A stretch of 5,876 bases of DNA from an uncultured Gammaproteobacteria bacterium. GTDB lineage: Bacteria > Pseudomonadota > Gammaproteobacteria > CAIUAS01. The stretch is taken from NCBI GenBank assembly GCA_903897205.1, contig CAIUAS010000108.1, positions 1-5,876 on the forward strand. Reading direction: 5' to 3'. The position numbers and the translations under genes are program-made. Positions 5,358 to 5,876 of the stretch are shown here, piece by piece. Below the pieces are notes generated by a model. The model worked only from the letters and a program-made list of their open reading frames with translations. It was not told the DNA's origin and made no database searches. Numbering within the stretch: the stretch's first letter is position 1; every line of letters starts with the position of its first letter.

Positions 5358-5876
5358 ATGGCAACTAAAGCGAAAAAATCTGCATCTGCTAAAAAAAGCG
5401 GAAAAACAGCAAAAACAACCAGATTAATAACTAAATCAGCTAAACCAGCTAAAGCAAGCGCTGTAAAAAAAGCAGTTGCAGCTAAAGTTAAAAAAGCAAA
5501 ACCTGCGCCAAAACGCGCTAAAATAAGTAAAAAACCTGTGATCGCTAAAAAAACCGTGATTGCTAAAAAACCTACGGTTACTAAAAAAACGGCGGTTGCT
5601 AAAAAACCTGTTAAAAAAGTTGCCAAAAAAGTTACTAAACCGGTAGCTAAAGTAGTAACCAAGAAAAAGGCACTCAAGCAAGCTGTTAAATCTAATAAAT
5701 CGAAAGTGATGAGCAGTAAGCCAGTTGCAAGTAAAAAAGCATCTCCTGCTAAGGTAACTAAAGCAAAGACAGCAGCTAAAAAACCTGTTGTGAATATCAA
5801 AAAAGCGAGTAGTGCCGGCAAGGGCGCGCAAGGAAAATTAGCCGCTAAGCAAACTGCGAAGACTAATTTAAAACTA
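5358..5876 (+). CDS. Extremely lysine-rich histone H1-like protein, incomplete at the right edge
   Basis: The 173 residues visible start with MATKAKKSASAKKSGK and contain 56 lysines (32%) and about 35 alanines (20%). Valine, threonine, serine and proline make up much of the rest. There are no Asp, Glu, His, Cys or aromatic residues. This AKKPV-type composition is that of bacterial histone H1-like tails (such as Chlamydia and Coxiella H1-like proteins, AlgP, PhaF) and predicts a disordered chain that binds DNA, RNA or another polyanion. Residues 58-81 form four six-residue repeats, each starting KK. GGAGG lies 9 bases before the ATG, which fixes the start. The frame is still open at the last base, so a folded C-terminal domain may follow. 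A DksA/TraR-type protein with a basic N-terminal extension is one alternative to a pure H1-like protein. The minus-strand frames opposite are composition shadows. Confidence 0.75.
   Translation, partial: MATKAKKSASAKKSGKTAKTTRLITKSAKPAKASAVKKAVAAKVKKAKPAPKRAKISKKPVIAKKTVIAKKPTVTKKTAVAKKPVKKVAKKVTKPVAKVVTKKKALKQAVKSNKSKVMSSKPVASKKASPAKVTKAKTAAKKPVVNIKKASSAGKGAQGKLAAKQTAKTNLKL
5529..5612 (+). repeat. 18-bp in-frame tandem repeat inside the lysine-rich gene
   Basis: Four diverged 18-base units (5529-5546, 5547-5564, 5565-5582, 5583-5600) and a partial fifth to 5612 each start with AAAAAA and encode KKPVIA, KKTVIA, KKPTVT, KKTAVA and then KKPV. The units differ at several positions, mostly with conservative effect, so the array is old enough to have drifted. 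Repeats like this can change copy number by slippage without breaking the frame. Confidence 0.7.

Noticed and set aside
5529..5612. CRISPR array
   Set aside because: The 18-base repeats are contiguous without spacers, diverged, and in frame with a protein.
5321..5831. Two long minus-strand frames opposite the lysine-rich gene, one resembling a membrane protein
   Set aside because: Reverse complements of AAA, GCT and GTT codons give Phe, Ser/Ala and Asn/Leu-rich shadows; neither has a convincing start context, while the + frame has GGAGG at 9 bases.

Overview
The window looks like an AT-rich chromosomal segment of a gammaproteobacterium. Four genes of the classic gammaproteobacterial lolB / hemA-prfA-prmC neighbourhood are present and intact by motif and length. 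LolB implies a Gram-negative cell with the Lol lipoprotein pathway, and HemA implies C5-pathway haem synthesis. The low GC, small unknown secreted and membrane genes, and a lysine-rich histone-like protein would fit Legionellales/Coxiella-type bacteria, but that placement is inference.

Layout. Bases 1 to about 105 are roughly 73% GC by hand count and encode, on the + strand, a fragment of a BadF/BadG-type (N-acetyl)glucosamine kinase. From about 106 the DNA drops abruptly to about 25% GC. This looks like an assembly or library chimera, or less likely a true recombination junction. Right at the junction a minus-strand gene of unknown function starts (171, running left), with its own good sigma70-type promoter at 261-290. 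lolB follows on the minus strand (336-953), divergent from hemA (ATG at 1062, end 2306). The usual hemA-prfA adjacency is broken by a small minus-strand gene for an exported protein with two cysteines (2356-2727). prfA (2972-4057) comes next, then a 118-residue membrane protein of unknown function (4091-4447) whose stop codon overlaps the prmC start by one base, then prmC (4447-5286). The window ends inside a gene for an extremely lysine-rich protein (5358 onward) with no acidic residues in the visible part and an 18-bp in-frame tandem repeat.

How the genes work together. HemA makes glutamate-1-semialdehyde for tetrapyrroles. PrfA (RF1) ends translation at UAA/UAG, and PrmC methylates the GGQ glutamine of RF1 and RF2, so prfA and prmC form a functional pair. 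LolB receives lipoproteins at the outer membrane. The three extra genes (exported protein, membrane protein, lysine-rich protein) are lineage-specific additions around this core. No mobile element, CRISPR array, rRNA or tRNA gene was seen, and no complete new defence or metabolic system is visible. The most unusual items are the sharp 5' junction, the coupled membrane gene between prfA and prmC, and the lysine-rich protein.
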